DNA from: an uncultured Bacteroidales bacterium
Lineage (GTDB): Bacteria; Bacteroidota; Bacteroidia; Bacteroidales; FEN-979
Reading direction: 5' to 3'
Length of the DNA stretch: 64,000 nt
NCBI GenBank assembly: GCA_903916595.1
Contig: CAIWXI010000130.1
Location: 1-64,000, forward strand
How positions within the stretch are numbered: the stretch's first letter is position 1; each line of letters starts with the position of its first letter. Positions 27,132 through 36,165 of the stretch are shown in pieces. The position numbers and the translations under genes were made by a program. The notes below the pieces were generated by a model. That model was not told the origin of the DNA. It did no database searches and worked only from the letters and a program-made list of their open reading frames with translations.

Positions 27132-28382
27132 TTATTTCTCCCTTATATAATGATAATACCCCACCACGAACGGATAGTTGGTAAGTATGCCGTTGAAATT
27201 TCCGTCATTGATATATTCTTTTATCCACTCCACGTTGTCGAGCGTCCAGGTCCAGGCAATGCGGCCCTGGGTATGGATCTGCGCTACCAGGTCGTTCTGG
27301 GTCCCCTCAGTCCAGCGGGGAGCCCATACCATCGAGTTGGTCCTCACCACGTCATCCACCGTTAATTCACAAAGTGAAGGGGTGATCAGATAATCGGGCT
27401 GGTTCATAAAATCGTTTATGGCATCCTGAGATGGCAGGCCCACATATATATGAAGGTCACGGCCTTTGTCTTTCGCTCTTTGCAACATTTCTTTCTGTAT
27501 GGGGATGACCGTCGACATAGAATTCACATTCTCTTTCATATCAAGGTAAACATCGGAAATCAGAGTGCTGTCGACCACGAACATCAGCGCATCGTTAAGC
27601 CTCGGAATATGTTCTCCGTGGATGAGCGACACCAGGTAATACAGCTGCATGTATGTAAAGTCATGGATAGGCCCCGAAAGCGGCCCTTTCTGTGTAAGGC
27701 GGATGTTAATATCCCCGTCATGAAACAGCACAGGGATCCCGTCTCTGGTAAGCTGAACGTCGACCTCAATGCCAGTAGAGCCAAGGCCTTCGGTGAAGTT
27801 GATCATGGCTATGCTGTTTTCCGATACCGGCAGATGATCAGATGTGCGGCCTCCCGAACGATGCGCCAGGATGGAGAACTTTTTGCTGAGAAGGGCTGGA
27901 GAAATGGGCCTTTGGTAGACCAGCTCAAGCGCTTTGTCTAATTCGTTGCCTGTTTTCCCGTATGCTCCGCGGAGTATGATCATCGGCGTAGTGACCCCGT
28001 TCACGATTTCACTTCCACCTTCATCCCTTGCAATATAAGCGTTCAGCAGCCCGGTATTGTCGTTGTAACAATACCTCCAGTACCCCTGGATCACGATCAC
28101 AGAATCAAGTTGCCCCACGTCGAGCACAGAATAATGCCCGTCGGAACACATCATCGTTAATTTCTTCCTCGACCACTTCAGCACGACCTGGTCGCCGAAA
28201 AGCTCATTCCCGGCTGTAACTTTATAGATCCCATCCATGATTTTCCTTGAATTATCGGGCAAGGGATAAGTCTGGGTAAGGAAGGAATTGGGCCCCTCGG
28301 AAGGGACGGGGACATCCTTTGATTTATTGCAGCCCGCCATCAGCAAGGCCATACAAAAAATGGTTAACAGCCAGTTTTTCAT
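27132..28382 (-). CDS. GDPD-family lipoprotein
   Basis: A 416-aa lipoprotein; I chose ATG 28382 because it overlaps the upstream stop by four bases (ATGA) and starts a proper signal with lipobox LMAGC. Residues 20-150 are a Bacteroidota-specific lead region. The rest is a glycerophosphodiester phosphodiesterase-like TIM barrel: ILAHRSGG (catalytic HR), ENS, GIEVDVQLTRDGIPVLFHD (metal and second catalytic His), YLDMKEN, and a late WTLDN. GDPD enzymes split glycerophosphodiesters into glycerol-3-phosphate and an alcohol. The N-terminal insertion and the operon with PPK2 and MarC hint at phosphate scavenging, which is inference. Confidence 0.85.
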   Translation of the reverse strand: MKNWLLTIFCMALLMAGCNKSKDVPVPSEGPNSFLTQTYPLPDNSRKIMDGIYKVTAGNELFGDQVVLKWSRKKLTMMCSDGHYSVLDVGQLDSVIVIQGYWRYCYNDNTGLLNAYIARDEGGSEIVNGVTTPMIILRGAYGKTGNELDKALELVYQRPISPALLSKKFSILAHRSGGRTSDHLPVSENSIAMINFTEGLGSTGIEVDVQLTRDGIPVLFHDGDINIRLTQKGPLSGPIHDFTYMQLYYLVSLIHGEHIPRLNDALMFVVDSTLISDVYLDMKENVNSMSTVIPIQKEMLQRAKDKGRDLHIYVGLPSQDAINDFMNQPDYLITPSLCELTVDDVVRTNSMVWAPRWTEGTQNDLVAQIHTQGRIAWTWTLDNVEWIKEYINDGNFNGILTNYPFVVGYYHYIREK

Positions 28383-29101
28383 AATACCCATAAAATATGA
28401 AGTTCGGGAATGTGATAGTAACGGTTGAAGGTAGTAAAGACCATCCATGCCGGCCAGTAGTATTTTACATAATTATCCTTGAATCCGATGATCAGGATTT
28501 TCTTTTTGAAGATGCGTTGTTCGAGATAGATCGCTCCGGTTACACCATCAAAAAAGTCGGGGCTATTCATCAGCACGTTCTCACCGGTTTTCATCTGACC
28601 CCAGGCTATGATCACAGCTTCGCCTTTGACAGTGAAAGCAAGGGTTTTGGTTTTAAAGCCAATAGAAAGATTAGGATACTGGGTCAGCATCATCCCCATG
28701 TTTTTAAACCCGGCAAAGGTCATAATGCCCAGCGAATAGCCAAGGTCATAACCGAGATTAAACGAGAAATTCCGGTAAATGTAATTCCAGCGTACCCCGA
28801 GACTTACCTGGTTTGATACAAAAATTGTGTTGACGTTTCCCTCGAGCGAAAACCCGGCCGGCAGGCCAAAAGTAAGATGAAGCGATATCAGGGGTGCCTC
28901 CAGTGCAGACTCTACCCAGTCGAAAGGGAGTTTGGTAAAAAAAAGACCAAGGCCCGTCTGCACATGATATTTCTGGTAGCGATGAGGAAAATACATGCTT
29001 TCCTTCCCGATATCAACAGGCGGGGCATTCTCCTGGGCCCGGAGCAAAGGAGCGCTCAAAAGGATAAAGGCGATCAGAAGCAGAAGGGAATTTTTTTTCA
29101 T
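28379..29101 (-). CDS. Exported barrel-like hypothetical protein
   Basis: A 240-aa protein with signal peptide (MKKNSLLLL to LLRAQ) when started at 29101; the called upstream start would bury the signal. Strand-rich sequence (SLHLTFGLPAGFSLEG, SLGVRWNYIYRN, FNLGYDLGYSLG) suggests an outer-membrane barrel. No family recognised. The stop overlaps the start of the GDPD lipoprotein, so the products are probably made together. Confidence 0.68.
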   Translation of the reverse strand: MKKNSLLLLIAFILLSAPLLRAQENAPPVDIGKESMYFPHRYQKYHVQTGLGLFFTKLPFDWVESALEAPLISLHLTFGLPAGFSLEGNVNTIFVSNQVSLGVRWNYIYRNFSFNLGYDLGYSLGIMTFAGFKNMGMMLTQYPNLSIGFKTKTLAFTVKGEAVIIAWGQMKTGENVLMNSPDFFDGVTGAIYLEQRIFKKKILIIGFKDNYVKYYWPAWMVFTTFNRYYHIPELHILWVL

Positions 29102-29135
29102 ATTAATCCCGTTAACGTTTTTTAAATTTATAAAA

Positions 29136-29696
29136 TCAGCTATCTCTCCAGTTAGAGATTTCGTCGATACGCATTGAGCCATTACTCAAAATGGCCCTGT
29201 AAAAAGAACCCGCCTCTGAGCCAGGTGATCTGAGAATGAACATGATCCTGTCGCTTCCATTAATGAACACGGTCGGATCCAGGCGGTTGAACTCCCTCCC
29301 AAGCCTTTTTTTCAAATCCGAAAAAGTGGCCGGGTCAGTCAGTAATTGACTGATGCCGGTTATGGTAACAGCATATTTCAGGTATAAATTATGATCCCAA
29401 ACCTCCCTGTAAGGTTTCTGGTCCCTTGAATTGATATACTTCATATAATCCATGTTCTCCTGGCTTACGGTTCCGGGGGTGATCTCATTCAAGTCCGCGA
29501 TCAGGCTCTCGTCAAGGAAAATCAGATCCTGGGAAGTCTCATAATATTTCGATGCCTTCTGGTTCTGCTGCAGATCCTGTAAAACCTGGCCCGTGCTGAT
29601 TAATTTGATCTGGGCGGATGAGGTAGGTTGGGTGCCCTGACAGAAAATCGGCCCCGAAACGATGAAAAAAATCAGTATAGTAAGGTGTGTGCGCAT
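29136..29696 (-). CDS. Exported hypothetical protein
   Basis: A 186-aa protein with a signal peptide from the ATG at 29696 (MRTHLTILIFF to IFCQ). The called start at 29750 overlaps the PPK2 gene and lacks a signal. The mature part is charged and helix-prone with no motif I recognise. It sits between PPK2 and the barrel-like gene in the same operon. Confidence 0.62.
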   Translation of the reverse strand: MRTHLTILIFFIVSGPIFCQGTQPTSSAQIKLISTGQVLQDLQQNQKASKYYETSQDLIFLDESLIADLNEITPGTVSQENMDYMKYINSRDQKPYREVWDHNLYLKYAVTITGISQLLTDPATFSDLKKRLGREFNRLDPTVFINGSDRIMFILRSPGSEAGSFYRAILSNGSMRIDEISNWRDS

Positions 29697-29721
29697 GTTG
29701 TTGGGGGTTGGGAGCAAATCT

Positions 29722-30597
29722 CTATTCATGATCCAAGGTTGCTTTTGCATCTGCTAATGCCTGTTTCTGTTCTTCGCTCACTTCAGGAAACTGAGGGTTC
29801 ATCTCTTTAAGTTTAGCCTCAACAATTTCGCCTATGGCAATATGCGAGAACCATTTGTTGTCGGCCGGGATAATGTACCATGGAGCATGTTTTGTGGAAG
29901 TATGCTGGAGCATCTTAAAATATACTTTCATGTAGTCGTTCCAGTATTGCCTTTCCTTGACATCATTGGGCGAAAGCTTCCAGTTCTTTTCGGGGTTCCC
30001 GATACGTTCCATGAAGCGGGTTTTCTGTTCCTTTTTAGAGATGTTCAGGAAGAATTTGAGGATCTGCATCCCGCTACGCATAAGATGCAGCTCGAAGTTG
30101 TTGATGTCTTGGTACCTCTCCTGCCAGATGTGGCCTTCTTCGATCTGTTCTTTGAGACCGGGCAGTTTCTCGGTTTTCAGAATATTCTGGTGCACCCTCA
30201 CCACCAGTACTTCCTCGTAATAGGAACGGTTGAATATGCCTATCTTCCCTCTGTCGGGAATCTCCCAGTGGGCCCTCCAGAGAAAATCATGGTCCAGTTC
30301 GTAGACCGAAGGCGTCTTGAATGACGAGACCCTGCATCCCTGGGGATTCAGACCCGACATCACATGCTTGATGGCACCGTCTTTTCCCGCTGCGTCGAGC
30401 GCCTGCAAGACGATGAGCAGCGACTGCTTTCCTTCGGCATAGAGCTTTTCCTGGCTCTTTGCCATCTTTTTCAGGTTCTTCGCAAGATCTTTCTCAGCTT
30501 CTCGCTGACTCTTGTAATTGCCGGTATATCCGGCATCAAAGTCTTCCATTTTCCGGGCCTTCTTGTTGGCCGTAAATAAGAGTTCATCGTACTTCAT
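29722..30597 (-). CDS. ppk2: Polyphosphate kinase 2 (PPK2) family protein
   Basis: A 291-aa cytoplasmic P-loop kinase that moves phosphate between polyphosphate and nucleotides. Walker A appears as QALDAAGKDGAIK (about residues 66-78) and the Walker B/lid area as IFNRSYYEEVLVVRVH (about 130). The RSYYEEV form resembles class III PPK2 (polyphosphate-dependent AMP/ADP phosphorylation), though class assignment from sequence alone is tentative. The MarC gene ends 11 nt upstream. Association with MarC, a GDPD and exported proteins suggests a phosphate or stress theme. Confidence 0.9.
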   Translation of the reverse strand: MKYDELLFTANKKARKMEDFDAGYTGNYKSQREAEKDLAKNLKKMAKSQEKLYAEGKQSLLIVLQALDAAGKDGAIKHVMSGLNPQGCRVSSFKTPSVYELDHDFLWRAHWEIPDRGKIGIFNRSYYEEVLVVRVHQNILKTEKLPGLKEQIEEGHIWQERYQDINNFELHLMRSGMQILKFFLNISKKEQKTRFMERIGNPEKNWKLSPNDVKERQYWNDYMKVYFKMLQHTSTKHAPWYIIPADNKWFSHIAIGEIVEAKLKEMNPQFPEVSEEQKQALADAKATLDHE

Positions 30598-30608
30598 ATG
30601 TAACTGTT

Positions 30609-31232
30609 TTAAAGAAACTTTGGAAATGCCCCCGACAATCCGGTCAGGATAAACTGAATCCCCAGTGCGAGGGTAATGAGTCCGAATATTTTGGTCAGCA
30701 CATCCAACCCTGTTTCGCCAAAGTAGTTAACGATTTTAGGAGCATAACGGAACGAAAGCCAGATGATCAGCGTCATAACTCCGATTGCGGCCAGGAGTGC
30801 AAAATGAAGATAGGGTTGGCCATGAGCCGATTCGGAGAAAAGAATGACAGTCGACATGGTGCCTGCTCCCGTGGTCATTGGGATCGCAATGGGGATGATA
30901 GCCGTGGAAATAATTTTCGAGAATGTTTGTTCTGTAAGTTCGATGGTTCTCTGTACGGAGTTCATCATGCTGAACCCTGTACTGAGCAGCAGAAGTCCGC
31001 CTGCAATGCGAAAAGCCGGGATGCTGATCTGGAAAAAATTCAGTACCACCATGCCTGCAAACATGGTGATGATCATGGTGAGTAAAGAAGTCAGAGTGGC
31101 GATGTTACAAAGTTTGATCTGCTCCCTTACCGACCGGCCCTGCAAGAGGTTTACGTAAAGAGGTATGGCGGCCACATTATTGGCTACAGCGAATAAACCC
31201 AGGAGGTAATGCTGGAATGACATATCTTCCAT
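30609..31232 (-). CDS. MarC family integral membrane protein
   Basis: A 207-aa protein with six predicted membrane segments, typical of the MarC/UPF0056 family (190-220 aa). Family hallmarks seen are NNVAAIPLY in helix 1, RIAGGLLLLSTGFSM in helix 3, and IAIPMTTGAGTMST. Function is unresolved; the former antibiotic-resistance link is not supported for the family. It is the first gene after the repeat-filled gap behind the GT51 gene and appears to head the PPK2 operon. Confidence 0.88.
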   Translation of the reverse strand: MEDMSFQHYLLGLFAVANNVAAIPLYVNLLQGRSVREQIKLCNIATLTSLLTMIITMFAGMVVLNFFQISIPAFRIAGGLLLLSTGFSMMNSVQRTIELTEQTFSKIISTAIIPIAIPMTTGAGTMSTVILFSESAHGQPYLHFALLAAIGVMTLIIWLSFRYAPKIVNYFGETGLDVLTKIFGLITLALGIQFILTGLSGAFPKFL

Positions 31233-31265
31233 AAACGAGAAATTTGTGCAGTAAAGATAATAATT

Positions 31266-31289
31266 AAATGGTGAAATGGTGAAATGGTG
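31266..31289. repeat. Tandem array, 3 x AAATGGTG (reverse of TTCACCAT family)
   Basis: Three perfect copies. AAATGGTG is a circular permutation of the reverse complement of TTCACCAT, so this is the same octamer family inverted. Confidence 0.93.
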
Positions 31290-31291
31290 AA

Positions 31292-31319
31292 ATCTGATAT
31301 CTGCTATCTGTTATCTGTT
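31292..31319. repeat. Tandem array, 4 x ATCTGNT heptamer
   Basis: ATCTGAT, ATCTGCT, ATCTGTT, ATCTGTT. The last copies overlap the stop codon (31311-31313) and final residues of the GT51 gene, so the repeat forms the end of that protein. Confidence 0.92.
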
Positions 31320-33281
31320 TTTCATCTCCACATCCGGGACCAGATTATCGAAGTCGTGCTGGGTGATCCAGCCTTTATTCAGCATTTTGGCCGAGACAAG
31401 TCTGTAAAATTCGGCCATGCTGGCTTTGAGGTGACCTGTTTCGTCAAAATTATATTTGAACCATTTAGGTCGGGGAATAATTGAAGCCATAAAGATGGCC
31501 TCAGCAAGTGTAAGCTTAGAAGCTTCCTTGTTAAAATAAAAATGTGAAGCCTCATTCGCACCATAGATCACCGGCCCCCATTCGATGATATTGAGATATA
31601 CCTCGAACATCCTGTCTTTGCTGCAAAGTTGCTGGTTCTCGATAAGCCATACAATCAGGGCCTCCTCCAGCTTACGGGCAATGGTTTTGTTCCGGCTCAG
31701 GAACACATTTTTTACAAGTTGCATGCTGATCGTGCTTCCCCCTCGTACAAAACGTCCTTCCTTGATATTTTCGATTATGGCATCACGAAAAGCCTCGGGA
31801 AGAAAGCCCCGGTGTTGGTAAAACCCCCCGTCTTCGGAAGTCATCACTGCGTACTGCAGAAAAGGTGAGATCTGCGAAAGTTTACGGAAGTCAGGATTCG
31901 CGGAACCGATTTCAAACGTCTTTACAGGTTCGCCATCTTCAAAGGCCGTGTACATGAACGAACTGCCGAGCTTCAGCAAACTACCGTTTCCATATGACAA
32001 CACCCTGAATTGCAGTCGTTTCAGCTCCATTTCAAATATTAATGAATCCGGTTTAGCCAGATCAGCAAAGAAATCCAGGAAATAAGAAAGTTCTCCTGTG
32101 GTTTCTAGGCCTTTAAGGTTTGCGAACAAGCCTTCGGGCAGGGATGAAAAAAGTTGCCTGGCCGGGAATGGCGGTTTATTTATCTTTATTGTGATCTGAG
32201 GCGATGGGCCAGGGCGATATTTTATATAAGGATGAAAATCAAGGTCATTAAAAAAAACTTCAGTGGCCGAATCCAGTTCGATCGCTCCGGATTCGAAATT
32301 CAGCAGGTAATCTATGCCCAGCTTCTGAAACTTCACCGTATCGGTTGCTATCTTTTCATGAAACACCTGAAGACCTTTAAACGCTATTCGGCCTTTGATC
32401 CCGGCCGCATCATTCCTGAAACTCCCTGCCGACAGACTGAAATCAAGCGAATCAAACCCCAGGCTTGCATTCCATTTAAAACCTATATATGGGAAGGTTA
32501 TCTTCTTATTATCTGCGGATGAGAGAACGGCTTCTGCATACCGGTTCCGGCTGTCAAGCTTTCCTTCGGCCTTCCAGACTGATTTTGCTGAATCTTCAGT
32601 GATGAGGATGTTCGTTGAAAATGTATGATTAACAATGGCGAACTTGTGGAGATGCAACTCAACAACATGGGAACCTGTGGTACTCCTTATTTTCAGATTG
32701 CTAACCTCCATTTCTCCGGGTATTTTATCGAACACCAACCGGAAGATCCGGTTTGCTGTTTCGGAATAGTTGGTCTCACTTGAGACTGGTTCAGAGCTTT
32801 CGGTCAATGCTGAGCCTGCAGAGTTATCTTTAGGAGTGGAAGTTTGCCCTGAAGAGAGTAGGAAACTATAATTGGTAAGGCTGTCGCGGCGGTTTACAGT
32901 AAGGTAGAGGTTACGGATTTCCACCGCCGAAATATTCAGCCTCCCTTCAAGCAATTTAAAGGCATTTACAGAAACAACGAGTGTATCGATTCGCAGAAGA
33001 GAATCGCCATCAGCAGGTTTCAGGCTTATCCCCGTCAGAAAAACAGTAGAAACACCCAGAAACCTTGCCTTGTGTACTTTCAGGTCGGCATTGTATGCAG
33101 AATTGAACCGGCTGATCCTTGAAGCCATTACTACTCTCAGTACCGGATTACGGAAAATCAGGCACATCAGCATTATTAAAAAGAGAATGGCTGTACACCA
33201 GAGACCAGTGTTCCTCAAACGGACCCGGTACTTATTTACAGGCTTTCTTATATGTTTTTTTGTCAGTTTCAATTGCAGCAC
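31311..33281 (-). CDS. AsmA-like / GT51 peptidoglycan glycosyltransferase fusion
   Basis: A 656-aa inner-membrane protein. One membrane helix (about residues 28-48) is followed by about 400 residues of AsmA-like periplasmic beta structure (LLRIDTLVVSVNAFKLLEGRLN near 100) and a C-terminal GT51 domain (about 465-640). GT51 motifs are complete: EDGGFYQHRG with catalytic E483, RGGSTISMQLVKN, RKLEEAL, and a second-glutamate region FEVYLNIIEWG. It should polymerise lipid II glycan strands but has no transpeptidase domain. The gene follows the BamA-like gene by 11 nt. The tail ends inside the ATCTGNT array. Confidence 0.87.
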   Translation of the reverse strand: MLQLKLTKKHIRKPVNKYRVRLRNTGLWCTAILFLIMLMCLIFRNPVLRVVMASRISRFNSAYNADLKVHKARFLGVSTVFLTGISLKPADGDSLLRIDTLVVSVNAFKLLEGRLNISAVEIRNLYLTVNRRDSLTNYSFLLSSGQTSTPKDNSAGSALTESSEPVSSETNYSETANRIFRLVFDKIPGEMEVSNLKIRSTTGSHVVELHLHKFAIVNHTFSTNILITEDSAKSVWKAEGKLDSRNRYAEAVLSSADNKKITFPYIGFKWNASLGFDSLDFSLSAGSFRNDAAGIKGRIAFKGLQVFHEKIATDTVKFQKLGIDYLLNFESGAIELDSATEVFFNDLDFHPYIKYRPGPSPQITIKINKPPFPARQLFSSLPEGLFANLKGLETTGELSYFLDFFADLAKPDSLIFEMELKRLQFRVLSYGNGSLLKLGSSFMYTAFEDGEPVKTFEIGSANPDFRKLSQISPFLQYAVMTSEDGGFYQHRGFLPEAFRDAIIENIKEGRFVRGGSTISMQLVKNVFLSRNKTIARKLEEALIVWLIENQQLCSKDRMFEVYLNIIEWGPVIYGANEASHFYFNKEASKLTLAEAIFMASIIPRPKWFKYNFDETGHLKASMAEFYRLVSAKMLNKGWITQHDFDNLVPDVEMKNR

Positions 33282-33292
33282 CGAATAATATA

Positions 33293-34642
33293 TCAGAACA
33301 TATGCCCCAGTCCGATATAAAGCCCGTTGGTACCATCCTGTTGGTTCAGTGCGAAGCCGTAATCGACGGTAAGTACGAAATTTTCGTTCAGTGCCAGCCT
33401 CAGTCCGAGACCGGTTGAAAAGTGCATCCCGTCGCTGGAGGTATTGAAGTAAAACGGCTGAAGGCTTAAGGGTATCAGGTCTTTATATACTTTCCGGTAC
33501 TGTACCACCATCCCGCCATCCAGAAAACCAACGAGCCCGAAATACAGGTTTTGTTTCAGGAAGTGAGTCCTCCAGAATTTCCAGCGGAGTTCGATATTTC
33601 CAAGGACCACGCCATCGCCAACCACCCTGTCGCGGAGGATGCCCCGCATAGTTCGGGCACCACCCAGACCGTCGGGTTTGGTCGACAGCGACCACGACGT
33701 GAACATATACGGATCTATATAATAAGGTGAGGTGCCCCCGATGGTTCCCTGGTAATTCAGGCGGTATGCGAATACAAGGTATTTTTTAACCAGGGAAACG
33801 AACTGACGGTGGGTGACTGCAAGTTTCACAAAAGCGTATGGGCTGTTGCCCAGGAAAGTGGGTGCAAGCATTACCAGAACCTCCGACCATATCCCTTTGT
33901 TAGGAGCCGCCTCATTGTCGCGGGTATCATAGATGAGCCCCAGTTTCAGGAAAGTAAGAGTGCCCCCGCCGGCTTCCTGAGGGGTAAGCAACCCGTACTT
34001 CACGTAGTTATCCCACAGCAGGGATGTGTCGGGGAGCTGTTTACTTTCTTTCTTGCCGGCATTGATCTTGCTGATGTCGACGGTGGCTAAACGGATGTCG
34101 AAAAAATTCACTCCGGCCAGCCACCTCACCTTCTGCCCGAATATAGGGCCCTGGAAATCGGCCATCAGCCGAAACAACCTCCTTTGGCAACGATAGTAAA
34201 CCCTGGAAATATAATCGGGGCTGTCCTGGCTCTGAACTGAAGGCACATAGTTCGCCTCATATCCGTTAAATCCATAGAAATCAAGCGCCCGCTCAGGAAG
34301 GTAGGTGACATCGCCGGTAAAACGGATATTCCCGGGGATCAGGTATTTTGAATCGTAGAACAACTGGAATACCGAGCTGCCTTTGGTAAAGAAAGAGACT
34401 TCGGCGTAAAAAGTATGTTTGTATTCGGGATAAGTTGAGCCGTCGCCATAGTTAAAAACCTGTGCCAGGGCGCCAAACTGAAACCCCTGGTCGGCATCAT
34501 AACCCAAGACCGGCAGAGCCCCGAACGTCCATCCTTTTTTCCTGTTCTCTTTTTTATGAAGTGTTGTATCAAGTTGGGCATGAGCCATCCGCAAAGAAAA
34601 AACAAAAACGACCAATACAAGGAGCAGTGAACTTTTTTTCAT
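33293..34642 (-). CDS. BamA/TamA-type outer membrane protein
   Basis: A 449-aa exported protein (signal peptide ending AHAQ) with a 16-strand-like barrel of the surface-antigen family. Characteristic points: GYDADQGFQFG first strand, DTRDNEAAPNKGIW, GGARTMRGILRDR (the conserved loop-6-type RGxxxR region), and a last strand ending GLGHMF. POTRA domains are absent, so it is not BamA itself and more likely a phospholipase-like or transport barrel. ATGA overlap with the symporter gene. Confidence 0.83.
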   Translation of the reverse strand: MKKSSLLLVLVVFVFSLRMAHAQLDTTLHKKENRKKGWTFGALPVLGYDADQGFQFGALAQVFNYGDGSTYPEYKHTFYAEVSFFTKGSSVFQLFYDSKYLIPGNIRFTGDVTYLPERALDFYGFNGYEANYVPSVQSQDSPDYISRVYYRCQRRLFRLMADFQGPIFGQKVRWLAGVNFFDIRLATVDISKINAGKKESKQLPDTSLLWDNYVKYGLLTPQEAGGGTLTFLKLGLIYDTRDNEAAPNKGIWSEVLVMLAPTFLGNSPYAFVKLAVTHRQFVSLVKKYLVFAYRLNYQGTIGGTSPYYIDPYMFTSWSLSTKPDGLGGARTMRGILRDRVVGDGVVLGNIELRWKFWRTHFLKQNLYFGLVGFLDGGMVVQYRKVYKDLIPLSLQPFYFNTSSDGMHFSTGLGLRLALNENFVLTVDYGFALNQQDGTNGLYIGLGHMF

Positions 34643-36051
34643 GATGACCGGGGTCGGGTAAACAGGTTTACAATGAACAGGGTCAGGGTGGAGACCACGA
34701 TAGACAGTATTGCCAGGTCGGCATTGTCTTTAAAGAATTCCTTCGGATGGCCCTGGAATAAGGCAATCACGATAAGTATAAACACGTAGGTAATCCCGCC
34801 GATGAAGCTGGCCAGGGCTGCTTTGCTGCTGATCTTCCAGTGAAAGGAAGCCACCGAAGCCGGAATGATGGTAAAGCCTATACCGGTAATAAAGATGATA
34901 ACGGCGACCAGGTCTCTGAGAAAATAGGCCCCGATGCAGCTCAGCGAAGTAAAGCCGATGATGCCGAGGCGGGTAATGAGCATACGTTGTTTATCATCTG
35001 ACTTTCTCCCCGAGAGTTTGTCGTACCAGTCTACTGCCACCGACGATGCGAGCACGAAAATCTGAGTATCGGCAGCGCTCATGATAGCTGCAAACACCAT
35101 GATGAGGGCCGCACCGAGAAGTTTGCGGGGAAGCAGCAGTGTAAGCCCTTTTGCAAAGGCATCCTTCGATTCAATATCTGCCAGATGACTGTGGGCCGCC
35201 AGTCCCACCATGGTAATAGCGATCCCGGTAATCACGGTAAATACGGCCGAAAGTATAAATCCGTCGCGAACGATACGGTCGGAACGGGCACCGTAAACTC
35301 TCTGCCAGTACTCGGCCGACTGGAAAATGATAAAGATCCCGAAAGCGGTGAAAGCGATTGTCATCCCGATATTCATCCGCGAAAAATCAACCAGTTCGAG
35401 CACAACATCGCGTTTTTCCTGAAAGATCACCGAGGCGATAAGGATGATGATAACCAGCAATACAAAATACTGGAATATGTCGGTTCGGATCACGCTACGA
35501 AACCCTCCGGCCAGAAGGTATGTCATAATGAGGGCGGCGCTCAGTAGCAGTCCGGTTTCGTATGACCATCCGCTGATGCTTGCCAGCAGGCTGCTACCGG
35601 CAATAAACTGGTTCAGAAGCATACCTGAATAAACGATCAGCAGAATGATGGCCGAAAAGAGACCTGTGGCTTTGTCGAACTTAAAATAAAACCAATCTGA
35701 AAGGGTATAAAACTGTTTTATCCCGCTGAATTTCCTGAGCTTATGGCCATAAGGGATGAATACCAGAAAACCTATAGCTGTACCCACAAAAACGGCAAAG
35801 GCAGAAATCCCGAAACGGTATACGTAAGCTGAATAAGCTACCAGTGCAGCCCCGCCGATATAGCTTGCGACGACTGAAGTCACGAAACCGATGATGCCAA
35901 TGCTGCGCCCGGCGATCATAAAATCGGAATCGGATTTGCGGCGGGAGGCATATAAACCGATTCCAAGACTTGTGCATGCATACAGCACAAGCAGAAAAAT
36001 ATCGAAAGGGCTGAGGTTGCTGCCGGTAAGAGGTTCGAAAAGCCTGTTCAT
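34639..36051 (-). CDS. Sodium:solute symporter family protein
   Basis: A 470-aa inner-membrane transporter with about 13 membrane helices, normal for the SSS/SLC5 family. The family signature regions DFMIAGRSIG (about 43-52), ASYIGGAALVAYSAYVY and the RSVIRTDIFQYFVL segment are present. Substrate unknown (sugar, proline or other). A minus-strand TATCTTTG (36063-36056) lies only 4 nt before the start codon, which would give a leaderless message unless transcription begins elsewhere. Confidence 0.9.
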   Translation of the reverse strand: MNRLFEPLTGSNLSPFDIFLLVLYACTSLGIGLYASRRKSDSDFMIAGRSIGIIGFVTSVVASYIGGAALVAYSAYVYRFGISAFAVFVGTAIGFLVFIPYGHKLRKFSGIKQFYTLSDWFYFKFDKATGLFSAIILLIVYSGMLLNQFIAGSSLLASISGWSYETGLLLSAALIMTYLLAGGFRSVIRTDIFQYFVLLVIIILIASVIFQEKRDVVLELVDFSRMNIGMTIAFTAFGIFIIFQSAEYWQRVYGARSDRIVRDGFILSAVFTVITGIAITMVGLAAHSHLADIESKDAFAKGLTLLLPRKLLGAALIMVFAAIMSAADTQIFVLASSVAVDWYDKLSGRKSDDKQRMLITRLGIIGFTSLSCIGAYFLRDLVAVIIFITGIGFTIIPASVASFHWKISSKAALASFIGGITYVFILIVIALFQGHPKEFFKDNADLAILSIVVSTLTLFIVNLFTRPRSS

Positions 36052-36165
36052 GAAACAAAGATAAACGGATTATTAAATACGTTTGTCGGGTATTTTATGC
36101 TGTTCAACGAAAAAATATTGATTCCGCCCGCAGAGGTGCTTACTTTGCAGCATAAAACTACGATC

